In this document: positions 22,841 through 34,857 of the stretch, piece after piece
How positions within the stretch are numbered: the stretch's first letter is position 1
How the letters are laid out: each line of letters starts with the position of its first letter
DNA from: Panax quinquefolius
Lineage: Eukaryota; Streptophyta; Magnoliopsida; Apiales; Araliaceae
Assembly (NCBI GenBank): GCA_020205615.1
Contig: CM035167.1
Location: 62,809,436-62,873,435 of the forward strand
Direction of reading: 5' to 3'
Length of the DNA: 64,000 bases
Notes under the pieces: model-generated
What the model saw: only the letters and a program-made list of their open reading frames with translations
The model's database searches: none
Told to the model about the DNA's origin: nothing
Position numbers and translations under genes: made by a program

Positions 22841-23135
22841 CAGTGATATGATTTATTTAATTATGTGAAGAACTTAATTAGTTTTAGATGTAAATTCTGA
22901 CGTGTTTATGAACGAAAGAATATTTGAATATTTTAAATCCTGTGGATTCTTTATTCCATGATAGTTGATGTAAATAGCAGTTATGCTATCGTTTAATGTT
23001 AAAACTTTGATTTGAATGCAAATATATCAAGTTGTTTAAGATGATGTGTTAAATGAATATGTTAAATTGTTAAGTAATGCCTTAACTATTTAGAGAAATA
23101 AATAAAGTTCTAATAAGCGTTTATTTAACAGAAAA
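22841..23135 (+). other. Spacer between the pre-gag ORF and gag of element B
   Basis: AT-rich, no open frame. It ends in TTTATTTAACAG right before the gag start, which resembles a 3' splice site; no matching donor is certain. Confidence 0.4.
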
Positions 23136-24240
23136 ATGCCGCCAAGGAGAAGACAACAACGTCAACCGGCTCAAGAAGAGTCAACCAATAATAACAATAA
23201 CGCCAATGCTAATCCCATTCAGCAGTTGGTAAACTTACTGACTGGAGCAATGAACAATTAATCTCAAGCTCCACCAAACACAACGTTTAAGGACTTCAAG
23301 GCGGTGGGACCGCCAGAGTTCAAAGGTTCCATGAACCCAATCGAGGCTCAAACATGGGTTATGGAAATGGAGAAGGTTTTCAATGTTGCTAGGGTTAGAG
23401 AAGACCAGAAGACCACTTTTGCAACATTTATGTTGAAGTCTGAGGCTAGCTACTGGTGGCAAGCAAACAAAGTGCGAGGAGGTGAAGGTGTAATTACGTG
23501 GGAGAGATTTAAAGAAATGTTTTTCGAAATGTATTTCCCAACTAGTTCGCAGAATCGGATGGAATTTCAATTTCGAACTCAAAGCGAGGAAACATGGCGT
23601 GCACGATCACGCGGCTAAATTCAACGAGTTAGCGAGGTTCATACCATATCAAGTACACACAGACGAAAGAAAAGCCATAAGATTGAAAGCAAGGACTAAA
23701 GCCTTGGGTGTACATGAGAAGGTATCAATGTTTCAGCTAAACACGTTTGCTGGAGTACTGGAAAAGGCCATCCTCGCCGAAGGAGAAAGCGATGCAGTGA
23801 CCAAGTACAATCAAGATCAGAAGAAGAAGAAGAAGAAGAGTGAAGGTGAATTTAATAACAAGGCCAGTGGAAGTGGCACAGGAGGTGGAAATTTCAATCA
23901 GAAGAAAAGGTGGAACGATAACTCATCATCGGGAAATCAACAAGGTAATCAGAAGAAACGAATTGAAGCATGCCCAACCTGCAGGAAAGCTCATCTGGGA
24001 GTATGTATGACAGGGAAGCGAGTGTGCTACAATTGTGGTCAGGAAGGCCACATAGCACCAAACTGTCCAAACCCAAAGAAGGGTGCTTGTTTCAACTTGT
24101 GGTTCGAAGGATCATCTAGCAAGAGCTGCCCTAAGAACGAATCAGGAGGAGCAGTACCAGGAGGTAACCGTGGAAATAACAATGGAAATGCCTTAACCAT
24201 CACCGGACCACATGCAACAAACCGACCGACCGCTAGAACT
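23136..24240 (+). pseudogene. gag: Element B gag
   Basis: Start ATG 23,136 (MPPRRRQQRQPAQEES). An in-frame TAA at 23,259 interrupts the N-terminal part, and a frameshift near 23,590 moves the rest into the frame used by pol. The capsid region shows VGPPEFKGSMNPIEAQTW and EASYWWQANK, the classic gypsy retrotransposon gag signature, then [11 protein letters not shown]. The nucleocapsid has CPTC..HLGVC, then an intact CX2CX4HX4C knuckle [14 protein letters not shown] at 24,025-24,066, and a third knuckle that has lost its second Cys and its His (CFNLWFEG...). Gag packages the RNA; two defects make this copy non-functional, though decay is light. Confidence 0.88.
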
Positions 24241-27200
24241 TTCAATATGACGGTGCAGGATGCAATCCAGTCTCGTGATGTGGTGTTAGGTATCATCCCG
24301 ATCAATGAAATTAATGCTTATGTTTTATTTGATTCAGGTGCTACTTGTTCCTTTATATCCGAAGACTTTGTTAATAGTTTAGATTTGCTTATGGATGAGT
24401 TGGAATATCCCATAAATATAGAAATTGTGAATAGAGAGATAATTCCTATTAAGTACGTGTTTAAGAACTGTAGAATGGATATTAAGGGTAATATCATGAA
24501 CGTAGATCTTATCCCTATTCGACTTGGGAAATTTGACGTTATTTTGGGAATGGACTGGTTATTCAATTACGGGGCTGTAATTGATTGCCAAAAGAAGCGT
24601 ATTAACCTTATGACTCCGTCAAAGGTTGTATTTTATGGTAGCAAGTCGCCTAAACAAGCGAGTTGTCTGACAATGATGCAGGCCGGGAAGTTATTGAGAC
24701 AAGACTGTGTAGGATACTTAGCTTACATAGTCGATAGTCGAAAAGAGAATCCGAAGGTAGAAGAAATACCGATTGTGAGGGACTTCATCGACGTATTTCC
24801 AGATGATTTACCAGGACTTCCATCAGATAGAGAGGTAGATTTTGTAATCGATTTGGCGCCCGGAACTGCTCCAATATCGAAGGCACCATACCGAATGGCA
24901 CTAGTAGAGATGAAGGAATTAATGGTACAACTACAAGAATTGTTGGACAAGAAGTACATTCAAACGAGCGTATCGCCGTGGGGAGCGTTGGTGTTGTTTG
25001 TGAAAAAGAAGGATGGATCGATGCAACTCTGCATTGACTATAGAGAACTGAATAAGGTCACGATTAAGAACAGATATCCATTACCGAGGATCGACGACCT
25101 GTTTGATCAATTGAAGGGAGCGAGATACTTTTTCAAGATAGACTTGAGAAACGGTTATCATCAACTGAAGGTGAGGCCATAGGATGTACCGAAGACAGCG
25201 TTCAGAACGCGATACGGTCACTACGAATTTTTAGTAATGTCGTTTGGTCTAACGAATGCTCCTGCAGCATTTATGGGACTAATGAATGGTGTGTTCAAGC
25301 CGTTTTTGCACAAATTCGTGGTGGTATTTATAGACGACATTTTGGTATATTCCAAAACCAAAGAAGAACATGAAGAACATTTGAGGTTAACGTTGGGAGT
25401 ATTGAGAAGGGAGAAGTTGTACGCTAAATTTTTGAAATGTGAATTCTGGATCGAGCAAGTACAATTTCTTGGTTACGTAATCGATAAGAACAGAATTTTG
25501 GTAGATCCATCCAAAGTAGAAGCCGTGATTAACTAGGATCAGACAAGAACGCCGTCAGAAGTAAGAAGTTTTCTTGGATTGGCGGGATATTATAGAAGGT
25601 TCATACAAGACTTTTCCAAGATCGCAACTCCATTAACGAATTTAACTCGAAAAGTTGTGAAATTTGTTTGGACGGATAAGTGTGAGGAAAGCTTTCAAGA
25701 ATTGAAGAAGAGGTTGAGTACGGCACCTGTGTTATCTCTTCCAGATGATACAGGAAATTTTGTTGTTTATAGTTATGCGTCGCATAAAGGACTTGGCTGT
25801 GTACTGATGCAAAACGGCAAAGTCATTGTGTATGCATCACGACAATTGAAGGATTACGAGAAGGGATATCCGACCCATGACTTAGAGTTAGCTGCAGTTG
25901 TTTTTGCTTTGAAAATTTGGAGGCACTACCTCTACGGAGAAAAGTGTGAAATATATACGGACCATAAGAGTCTGAAATATATTTTCACGCAGAAAGGTTT
26001 GAATATGCGTCAAAGAAGGTGGTTGGAGTTAATTAAGGACTACGACTGTGAGATTTTATATCATCCGGGTAAGGCATATGTGGTTACCGACGCCTTAAGT
26101 AGAAAGGGTCAGGAGAAATTGACGATGTTGACTGCTCAGGAGGAGCTAATTACAGAAATGGAGAAACTGGAATTGGAAGTGAAGTATCCTATGGAGATCG
26201 ATGAGAAGCTATTTCAGATGCAATCTGGTACAACTCTACTATATAAAGTAAAGGAGGCTCAGCTTCAGGATGATGAATGCAAAAAGGTGACAAAGAAGAT
26301 ATCTCAAGGAACCGAACCGAGATTTAAGATGGATAAGGAAGGAATACTGAGATTTGAGAGTAGAATTTGGGTACCACCAGTCACAGAGATTAAGGAAGAT
26401 ATTTTGAACGAGGCTCATAGTTCACGATATTCGATTCACCCTGGTAGTACCAAGATGTACCAAGATCTTAGACAACATTTCTGGTGGCCGAATTTGAAAC
26501 GTGATGTTGCAGAATGTGTTGCCAAGTGTCTGACCTGTCAGAAAGTGAAAGCGGAACATCAGAGACCGAGTGGATTGCTACAACTGTTAGAGATCCCAGA
26601 ATGGAAATGGGAACATATTACGATGGACTTCGTGGTTGGCCTTCCAACGACTCAGAAAGTCTATGACACAGTATGGGTTATCGTTGACCGACTGAAGAAA
26701 TCCGCACACTTCCTTCCGATCAAAATAAGATTCAACTTAGATCAGTTGGCGAGGCTATACGTAAAAGAGATTTTTTCGAGGCACGGAGTTCTGGTATCAA
26801 TTGTTTCGGATAGGGATCCGCGCTTCACATCAAATTTCTGGAAACGTCTTCATGAATGCATGGGTACGCAATTGCGAATGAGTACAGCTTACCACCCTCA
26901 AACAGACAGACAGAGTGAGAGAACGATTCAGACATTAGAAGATATGCTAAGAGCCTGTGTGATGGACTTTAAAGGAAATTGGGATGATCACCTACCATTA
27001 GTAGAGTTCGGCTACAACAACAGTTACCACGCTAGTATAGGCATGCCACCTTACGAAGCGTCATACGGCAGAAAGTGCAGAACTCCGCTTTACTGGGATG
27101 AAGTTGGTGAAAGACAATTGTTAGGGCTAGAATTGGTACAACAGGATGACGAAATAGTCAAAAGTGATCCGAAACACATTCGGTAGCACTCAAGATGATG

Positions 27201-27480
27201 TAAGAAATACGCTGATCCACATTGTAAAAATATTTAGTTTGAGGCGGGTAGTTTTGTGTTCTTAAAGGTCTCTCCCTGGAAGGGAAAGATCAGGTTCGGA
27301 AAGAAAGGGAAATTGAGCCCAAGATTCATTGGACCATTTGAAGTACTAAGAAGAATCGGAGAAGTTGCGTACGAGGTAGCCTTACCTCCATCACTCGAGA
27401 ATGTCCACAACGTCTTCCATGTTTCTGTATTACGACCATACAAAGCCGATTACAAGCATGTAATTGAATACGAACCCCTG
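24241..27480 (+). pseudogene. pol: Element B pol: protease, RT, RNase H, integrase
   Basis: One frame continuous with gag (from about 23,599). Protease: [12 protein letters not shown] with GAT TCA GGT GCT at 24,331-24,342. [22 protein letters not shown] near 25,032, and FIDD with its two Asp codons at 25,333-25,338. RNase H: the first catalytic Asp is Tyr (TAT at 25,774-25,776 in YSYASHKG). Integrase: zinc domain IHPGSTK..CLTCQKVK; core acids at 26,626 (TMDF), 26,809 (SDRDPRF) and 26,917 (SERTIQ), spaced as D...D35E; then the GPF module near 27,325. In-frame stops: TAG 25,180, TAG 25,534 and TAG 27,184, with more between 27,187 and 27,240. Element C interrupts the frame at 27,481. Confidence 0.9.
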
Positions 27481-30093
27481 TGTGATGCCCCCAAAATAGG
27501 TATACATCACCCATTCTGAGTTGTCAATACATGGTATAGAAGCAACTACAACTTTATTATTACAACAATAAAACTGTGAGTTTGAATACAAATATTATCT
27601 TCTAGACAATATCTATACTTAAATAAATTCTCATCACATTTATGGATACATTATTTTATAAAAATGGTACTAAACAACTCTCTCTAGAACCTTCATTCCA
27701 TACCCCGACTCGTACTCACTATATTCTCGCATCCTGAGAAGAAAAATGGAACAAAAAGGAAAAAGGTGAGCTCAACTAGCCCCAAGAAGAATATTATGAC
27801 TAAGATAATATACAACAAATTATCGTTAGTCTTCAACAGGAAAAAATCTAATAGAATACAATAGACAACAAGTTTTAAATCAATATTCAGAAGTGAAATA
27901 ATAATTCATTAGAAGAGTTAAGTAGAGAATACAAACTACTATCTTCTATGTATGAATTTAAAAGTTCATAAATCTATCTTTTATCCTGTAACATCAATCA
28001 ATATATATATCGGAATCAAATATTCATCTTTGCACACACAGCCAAAGATATTCATCGATTGGTCATGTTCATCTAAACACTGCTCATCTTTGCACTACGG
28101 GTCAAAGATATTCATAAGAAATCATTCATCTTTGCACTACCGGCCAAAGATATTCAATAATATCATCATTTAAGATCGAGGATGATGAAAAATATTTTTA
28201 AAGAAACGAATCCAGTGAAACAAAATGATAAGGATTAAGGATTAAGGATTCGTACTTTGTTTTATCCATGTCCAACAATACCTCAAAAATAATCATAGTG
28301 GTGTAAAATTCAAGAATGGTCAAAACATGGATACAATCAAAGCTAGTATCCGAATAGATATTTTGGACGAAAAGGAAAATTTTCATTTTTCGATGAATAA
28401 AGGTCGTATTCGTGAATAAGATCAGATATCGTGAATAGTCTGCAGATACGTGAATAGTAACTCCCGACACTAAAAGCTCCAAATTTGATTAAAAGTTCAG
28501 ATCAATACTTGACATAATGATATTAGAATAAATAATATCATTAAAAAAAATATATCCCTTACCTCGAAAAGATCAAGACTTCTAAATTGAAACAGGGATA
28601 TAAAGCTATGACTTGAACTTGCAAGTATAGCAATACTCAAAATATACTCAAAATACTCACAAGAATATGCTCGATAATATAGAGAGAGAAAACTTGAGTT
28701 TCGGTGTAATTTTCAATTCTAACCTAAGCACCCTATTTATAGGAAAATCTTTAGAACACCAATTAAAAGCGTAAAATTTAATATAATATTAATATATAAA
28801 TTAAATTTTCCTACGCCTAACCTTCCAAGAACTGAATTCAGCTCATTCAACACACATGTGTAACACACCATAATGAAAAAAACGTTTTTGTTATTTAAAA
28901 TATTTTAAACTTCCAAAATCAATTATTTCGGAGCTTCGAAACTTCAATAATTCACAATAAATAGCCCTTTTGTCAGAAAATTCGAAACTCGCGACTTTTT
29001 ATAGGAAATTCAATTCTCTACAACTTTACAGAAGAAAGGTTTTCCAAATTCCAAATAGAAATTGATCAAATCCACAAAGCAGGCGATTTTACAAGCTATA
29101 ATCAAATTTCGATCCAAGAAATGGGGTCCACCGACACATAAAACATGCTTTAAATATTTTTGGTAACAAAAATACTCCTCCACATATACTCATATATCCC
29201 ACAATCATCGTAAAAATATCATCATTATTATATTATTAAAATATAATAATATATTTAAATGAATTATTTTATCGAAAAAGATAAAATTTCAATTTTCAAC
29301 AATTGTCACATTAAAAATTTTCTCCATCTATATCCACATAAAATCAATATTTTCCTCATCATATGAATCAATAATTAATTATTCACAAATAATATTACAG
29401 AATCACAATATCGACAACCAGGCAGTAGGTTCCACAGAAAGAGGGGCTTTCAATAAGAATTTCTCTCCATCTTGCGCCGCAATTAGGTGACCAAACCTCT
29501 CCTTAGAGCAGAACTTTCTAGACATTGCCAATAATGTTATCTAATAATATTATTCAGATAATATGAATTATTGCTCGATAATGAAAAATACTTGTGTAAT
29601 GACAATTATTGAAACAACAAAGAATATAAAATATCAACGCAAAGAATTATTAAATCAATAAAAATCTTTGAGAATTATTCTGTAACCATTATTGAGTAGT
29701 GCCTTCTTATGTAAGAATCAATAATTGGTGCAATCACCAGTGGTAATCGCGTGTTTTAACCATCGAGTATTTTAACAAGATTAACGTTAACAACTACACG
29801 CCTAGTTATTTTTAAGCAACTTATATTTGTCATTTTCTTCATCTAATCGCTTTTAGTTATGGGGCCCATACATGGTTCTTGCGCTGGTCGCATTTAATAT
29901 TCCCGACAGCAGAAGAATATTCCACGACCAAACGAATATTCCCGACAACAATGAATATTTTATAACCACTTGCTTATTTTGAAATATTTGCGTATTTTAC
30001 CCATAACTATCCACATTAATCAAATCAACCCTTACTATTTCAAAATAATAAATAGAAAATTAAATTTCATTAATAACAAGTTGGGGTCTTACA
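27481..30093 (-). repeat. Element C 3' LTR
   Basis: 2,613 bp, similar over its length to 34,858-37,446. Contains three ~55-bp units of CATCTTTGCACTACGGGCCAAAGATATTCAT type (28,020-28,155), which can fold as CTTTG...CAAAG, and a TATA box (28,734-28,741 on minus). Confidence 0.88.
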
Positions 30094-30107
30094 ACCTCCC
30101 TCCTTAT
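30094..30107 (-). other. Polypurine tract of element C
   Basis: Minus strand reads ATAAGGAGGGAGGT directly before the LTR start TGTAAGACCCC. A good plus-strand primer tract. Confidence 0.65.
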
Positions 30108-30382
30108 GAAATTTCATCCTCTCGAAATTGACGACGACGCATTGTGGTGTGTTTTGAAAAGGTGAAGATACCTCGCTTTCATTTTCGTTTCCAATTCCTG
30201 TGTCATTTCCTCTATCGCATGATTCCTCCATAAAATTTTAACTTGTGGTATGACCTTTCATGGCGTAGGACATGCTCCTTCCTATCCAAGATCTTAGCGA
30301 CAGTACCTCCTCATACGTTAAGTCTTCTTGGCTATCTTGTTTGGTTCTAACTCTATAACGTGGTTCGGGTCTTTTCACATAT

Positions 30383-31791
30383 TTAAAGCAACCGATATGT
30401 GAAACACATTATGAAACGAGACATACTCGGAGGTAACGCGAGTCTATAGGCTACATTTCCTACTCGGTCAAGAATTTGAAATGGACCAATAAATCGTGGA
30501 TTGAGCTTTCCTCTCTTCCTAAATCTTGTAACTCCCTTCCATGGAGCAACTCGCAACAATACAAGATCCCCTATACTAAATTCCACGTCCTTTCGATGAA
30601 GATCCGCATAACTCTTTTATCGATCTTGTGCCATTTGTATATCGTTGTCGAATCATTTGGATCTTTTGTAGTCATCATACGTATTAACTCGAGTCCCAAC
30701 AATGTTGCTTCACCCACCTCATCCCAACATATGGAGAGCGACATTTTCGTCCATATAATGCTTCAAATGGAGCCACACCTATACTTGCTCGATAAGCTGT
30801 TGTTGTAGGAGAATTCCACCAATGGTAAATACTTATCCCAACTACCTTTGAAGTCTCAGGACACGAGTCCTAATAGATCTTCAAGAGTTTGAATAGTCCT
30901 CTCGATTGTCGTCGTCTGTTTAAGGATGGTATGTCAATCAATCAGTAAAATCGTGCCCATAGCTTTTTGCAAGCTAACCCAAAATCTTGAAGTGAATCTT
31001 GGGTCACAATCCGAAACTATGGATACTGGCATGCCATGCAATCTCACAATCTCATCTACGTACATACGAGCAAGACGTTCAAGGGAATAAGTCTCCCGTA
31101 TCGGCAAGAAATGAGCAGACTTGGTTAATCTATCAACAATAACCCAAATAGCATTGATGCCTTGAGAAACCATAGGAAGACCCATAACGAAATCCATGGT
31201 AATGTGTTCCCACTTCCATTTCGGAATCTCAAGTGGTTGCAATGGACCCTTAGGTACTAGATGCTCCGCCTTTACACGTTGACAAGTTAAACACATCGAG
31301 ATAAACTTTGCAATCTCTCTCTTCATATTGTTCCACCAAAATGTATGTCGAAGATCACGATACATTTTAGTACTTCCAGGATGGATTGAAAATGGTGTAT
31401 TGTGTGCCTCCATCATAATCTTGTACTTCAAATCAGAGTCATTAGGAACACAGTGCAGAGTGGAATCAAGTATTCCTTCTTCATCGATTCGCTTAGGAAT
31501 AACACCTTCTTGTACTTTCTTCTTCATACGATCATCTCTCCGGCCGGTGGCTTGAGCAACCTTAACTTTTTCTATTAAAGTTGGCTCTATACGTATACTT
31601 GACATCATCGCACTCATTCCTGCATATGATCTTCTACTCAACGCGTCAGCTACCACGTTCGCTTTTCCAAGATGGTATTGAATAGTGTGGTCGTAATATT
31701 TCAATAGCTCGAGCCAACGTCGCTGCCGCATGTTGAGTTCCTTTTGCGTGAAGAAATATTTGAGGATTTTATGGTCTGAATATATCTCCAC
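30383..31791 (-). pseudogene. pol: Element C RNase H end and integrase
   Basis: A 285-codon frame from 31,791 begins inside RNase H (IYSDHKILKYFFTQKELNMR, ..VVADALSRRS) and continues into integrase: zinc domain HPGSTKMYRDLRHTFWW..CLTCQRVK, first acid in TMDFVMGLP, second in VSDCDPRFTSRF (Arg of the usual SDRDPRF replaced by Cys). The frame is lost at 30,934, before the Glu of D35E. The GPF module returns in another frame at 30,586-30,383 (LNPRFIGPFQILDRVGNVAY). Integrase would insert element DNA; this one is broken. Confidence 0.82.
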
Positions 31792-31799
31792 TTTCTCCC

Positions 31800-33480
31800 A
31801 TATAGATAGTGCCTCCGGATCTTTAGCGCAGAAACGATCGGGCCGCTAACTCTAGATCATGAGTAGGATAATTCCTCTCATATTCTTTAAGTTGTCGCGA
31901 GGCATAGGCTATGACTTTCCCACATTGCATGAGAACACATCCTAACCCTTTGCCTGAAGCATCGTTGTAGATAACAAATCCATCCGTACCAGATGGTATT
32001 GTTAGAACAAAAGAAATGAGTCTCCTCTTAAGCTCTTGGAAACTCTTCTCGCATTCCTCGCTCCAAACGAATTTTGTATCCTTCCGAAGTTAGTTGGGTT
32101 AATGGAGTAGCGATTCGAGAAAACCCTTCCACAAATCTCCGATAATAACCAAATTTAAGCCCAAAAGCTACGTACTTTAGTCACCGACTTGGTTGCTCCT
32201 AACTTTGTATTGCTTCAATCTTCACGGATCAACAGATACTCCATGTTTCGACACCACGTGCCCAAGGAATGCTACTTCCTCAAGCCGAACTCGCATTTCT
32301 TCAACTTGGCATAAAGCTTGTTTTCACGAAGCCTTTGGAGTACCAAACTTCAAATGGTGCTCATGATCTTCACGACTTTTGGAATATATGAGGATGTCAT
32401 CAATAAAGACAAAAACGAATCGATCCAAATATTCTTGAATACTCGGTTCATCATATCCATGAAAGTCATGAGGACCATTAGTCATCCAAAAGACATGACT
32501 AAGAATTTATAATGCCCGTCATCGAAGTTACGAAGGCGATCTTTGGAATATCCTCGGTTCTAATCTTCAAATTGATGATATCCGAAGCGAAGATCGATTT
32601 TTGAAAAGAATTGTGCTCTTTTCAATGGTCAAACAAGTCATCAATACGAGGTAGAGGATAACTATTCTTAATGGTGACATGGTTCAATTCGATAGTCAAT
32701 ACAAAGTCGCATACTACCGTCTTTCTTCTTTACGAATAAAACAGAGCACCCCAAGGAGATGTACTGGGGACGAATGAAACCGATGTCCAACAACTCTTGT
32801 AGTTGGACCTTTAACTCACGAAGTTCAATAGGAGCCATTCGATATGGGGTTTAAGAAATGGGCTTGGTACGGGTTCAAGATCAATAAAAATTCAACTTCA
32901 CGTTCTGGGGGTAGACCGGGAAGTTCTTCAGGAAATACGTCAGGAAAGCTAATAACAACAGGAATATTATTCAAATCTGACGTGTCTTTATTTAAATCCA
33001 TAACATGAGCTATGAAAGCTTAACATCCATTTTTCAATAAACGAATAGCTTTATGATTAGAGATATGGCGTTGATTGATTTTAATGGTTTAGTTGCTTGA
33101 ATTCGCATAATAGGTTGGTTAGGAATATGAAAACTAACAACCTTACGAAAACAATCAATTTTGGCATGATGATGAGTAGTTAACCAATCAATCCCTAAAA
33201 TCACATCAAAAGCGGTATCTTTAAAGATATAAGGTCAACGGGTAAGGTGATGGTGCCAACTTGAATCAAACAAGATTTATAAGCAAGTGGATGTGATGAA
33301 AGTTTCTCCTAACGGAGTTTCCATGAGATAGGTCAAAGTCTAATTTCTCCGAGTCAAGTTTAAACGTTGAGCACAAGCGAGAGAGATAAATGAATGGGTA
33401 GCACCCAGATCAAGTAAGGTATAAACTTCGAAGAATTTATAAATAGCTTACCCGTGATCACCTCGTTTGGGTTCCTCGCA
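31800..33480 (-). pseudogene. pol: Element C protease and reverse transcriptase remnants
   Basis: Protease-like sequence about 33,050-33,470 and RT sequence about 31,850-32,950 on minus, in many short frames. Similarity to element B is visible piecewise, for example the template for 'DVFPEELPGLPP', '[12 protein letters not shown]' and 'SRLRGYHQ' style segments around 32,650-32,950. No catalytic core stays in frame. Identification rests on order and partial similarity. Confidence 0.6.
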
Positions 33481-33489
33481 TTTTGACCA

Positions 33490-34665
33490 AATCACAACAA
33501 ACGCCTCTTCCAGAACCGTTGACTTTGACTTTTCGGGACGATCTTTTGAGTCACCGTCCCCATTGAACTAGGTTTCGCCACCGCATAATCTCGAGCGATA
33601 TGTCCTTCATTTCCATAATTATAGTATACCTTGAACTATTCAGGCGGTTTGACCGATATGTCCCCCTTTTTCAGATTTATAGCATACGATAGGTGGTCGC
33701 GTTCTCCTCCTTGGAACCGATTCTTTCGCCAAGATTTGTTGTCTTCACACGGTTGTTAAATCTCCTCTTTTAAAATCTCCTCCCCGACTCCTTCTTCTAT
33801 TTTCATGGCCATGATTACCACCAGAGTGGTTACCATTTTGTCCGTCTTTTTCTTTCTCCATTTGGTTATCATTGTTTTGTTGACTACTATCCCCGGTATG
33901 ATCCTGGTTGTGGTCCCTCGGTTGAACCGTACTTGTTATCTCGCTCTAATAATTGAGCCTCATTTACAACATCCGAAAGAGAGAAAATTTATGAGAAATG
34001 AGATATTGACGTATCTTGGGTTTCAAACCTCTAAGAAACATCCGCGTCATCGTTCCTCATTCTCCACCAAATGAGGTGCAAACCTGGATAACTCCGTGAA
34101 CTTCGCCTCGTACTGGGACACCGTCATGTTATTCTGCTCCAGTCTAATAAACTCCACTTCCTTCATATGACGAACACTTTCAGGAAAATATTTTTCGTTG
34201 AAAAGTTTCTGAAACGTTTCCTAAGATATGCTAAATGCGGTGAATGGTCGGGTCCGCTTCACGAGACTCCCACCATGAGTCCTTTCGCCACGGAACATAA
34301 AGGTGGCGAATGGAACCTTCTATTCCTCCGTGCATCCCAAGACATCGAATATCTTGGTAATTTGCTTGACCCATGTTTCCGCCATGATCGGATCCGCTTT
34401 CCCTTAAATTACGCGGTCCCAACTCTCGAACCGCGCTTGGTTGTGACAACCCGTGAATTGCTATCATTTCCTCCTCGTATTTTGAACACGAGTCTCCCTC
34501 GCCCGATTTTGCATGAGCGCAAAAAGCTTCTAAACATCCCTCGCTCATCATCGCTTTCGGTGGTGTTGTTCACGGGAGGAACATTGTCACTGTTGCACAT
34601 TCTCCTCGTTGGTGAGAGCAAAGGCGTCTCCACGGTCTCATTTCCATTGTTAATATTCTCGATTC
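33490..34665 (-). pseudogene. gag: Element C gag (heavily decayed)
   Basis: Corresponds in place and order to the better kept gag of element D. Recognisable bits on minus: MFRSFLRSCK near 34,510, a GNMGQANY stretch near 34,370, and a zinc-knuckle relic near 33,680 in which most Cys are lost. Frames change every 100-200 bases. Confidence 0.6.
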
Positions 34666-34844
34666 GACATTCTCAAATCATCGTCATAAAACAAGGGTTA
34701 ATTAAGGAAATCAATATATCACATAATATCCTTATATCTTGACCAACTAATAAATAAGCTTAGGTAGGACACACTAGCGAAGGATTTACTCGCTCTCCCC
34801 ACCTAGTTCTATTCTCCGATCTCCGCCGGAGATCATATCCCTAA

Positions 34845-34856
34845 GCTCGATACTAA
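34845..34856 (-). other. Degenerate primer binding site of element C
   Basis: Minus strand reads TTAGTATCGAGC, against TGGTATCAGAGC for initiator tRNA-Met. Position next to the LTR supports the call; several mismatches. Confidence 0.5.
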
Positions 34857-34857
34857 C

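Noticed and set aside
23235..24959. Open frames on the strand opposite gag-pol of element B
   Set aside because: No family resemblance; they mirror the codon structure of the well-supported plus-strand genes.
30476..30808. A 110-codon plus-strand gene over element C integrase
   Set aside because: It is antisense to the integrase GPF module and tail, and has no motif.
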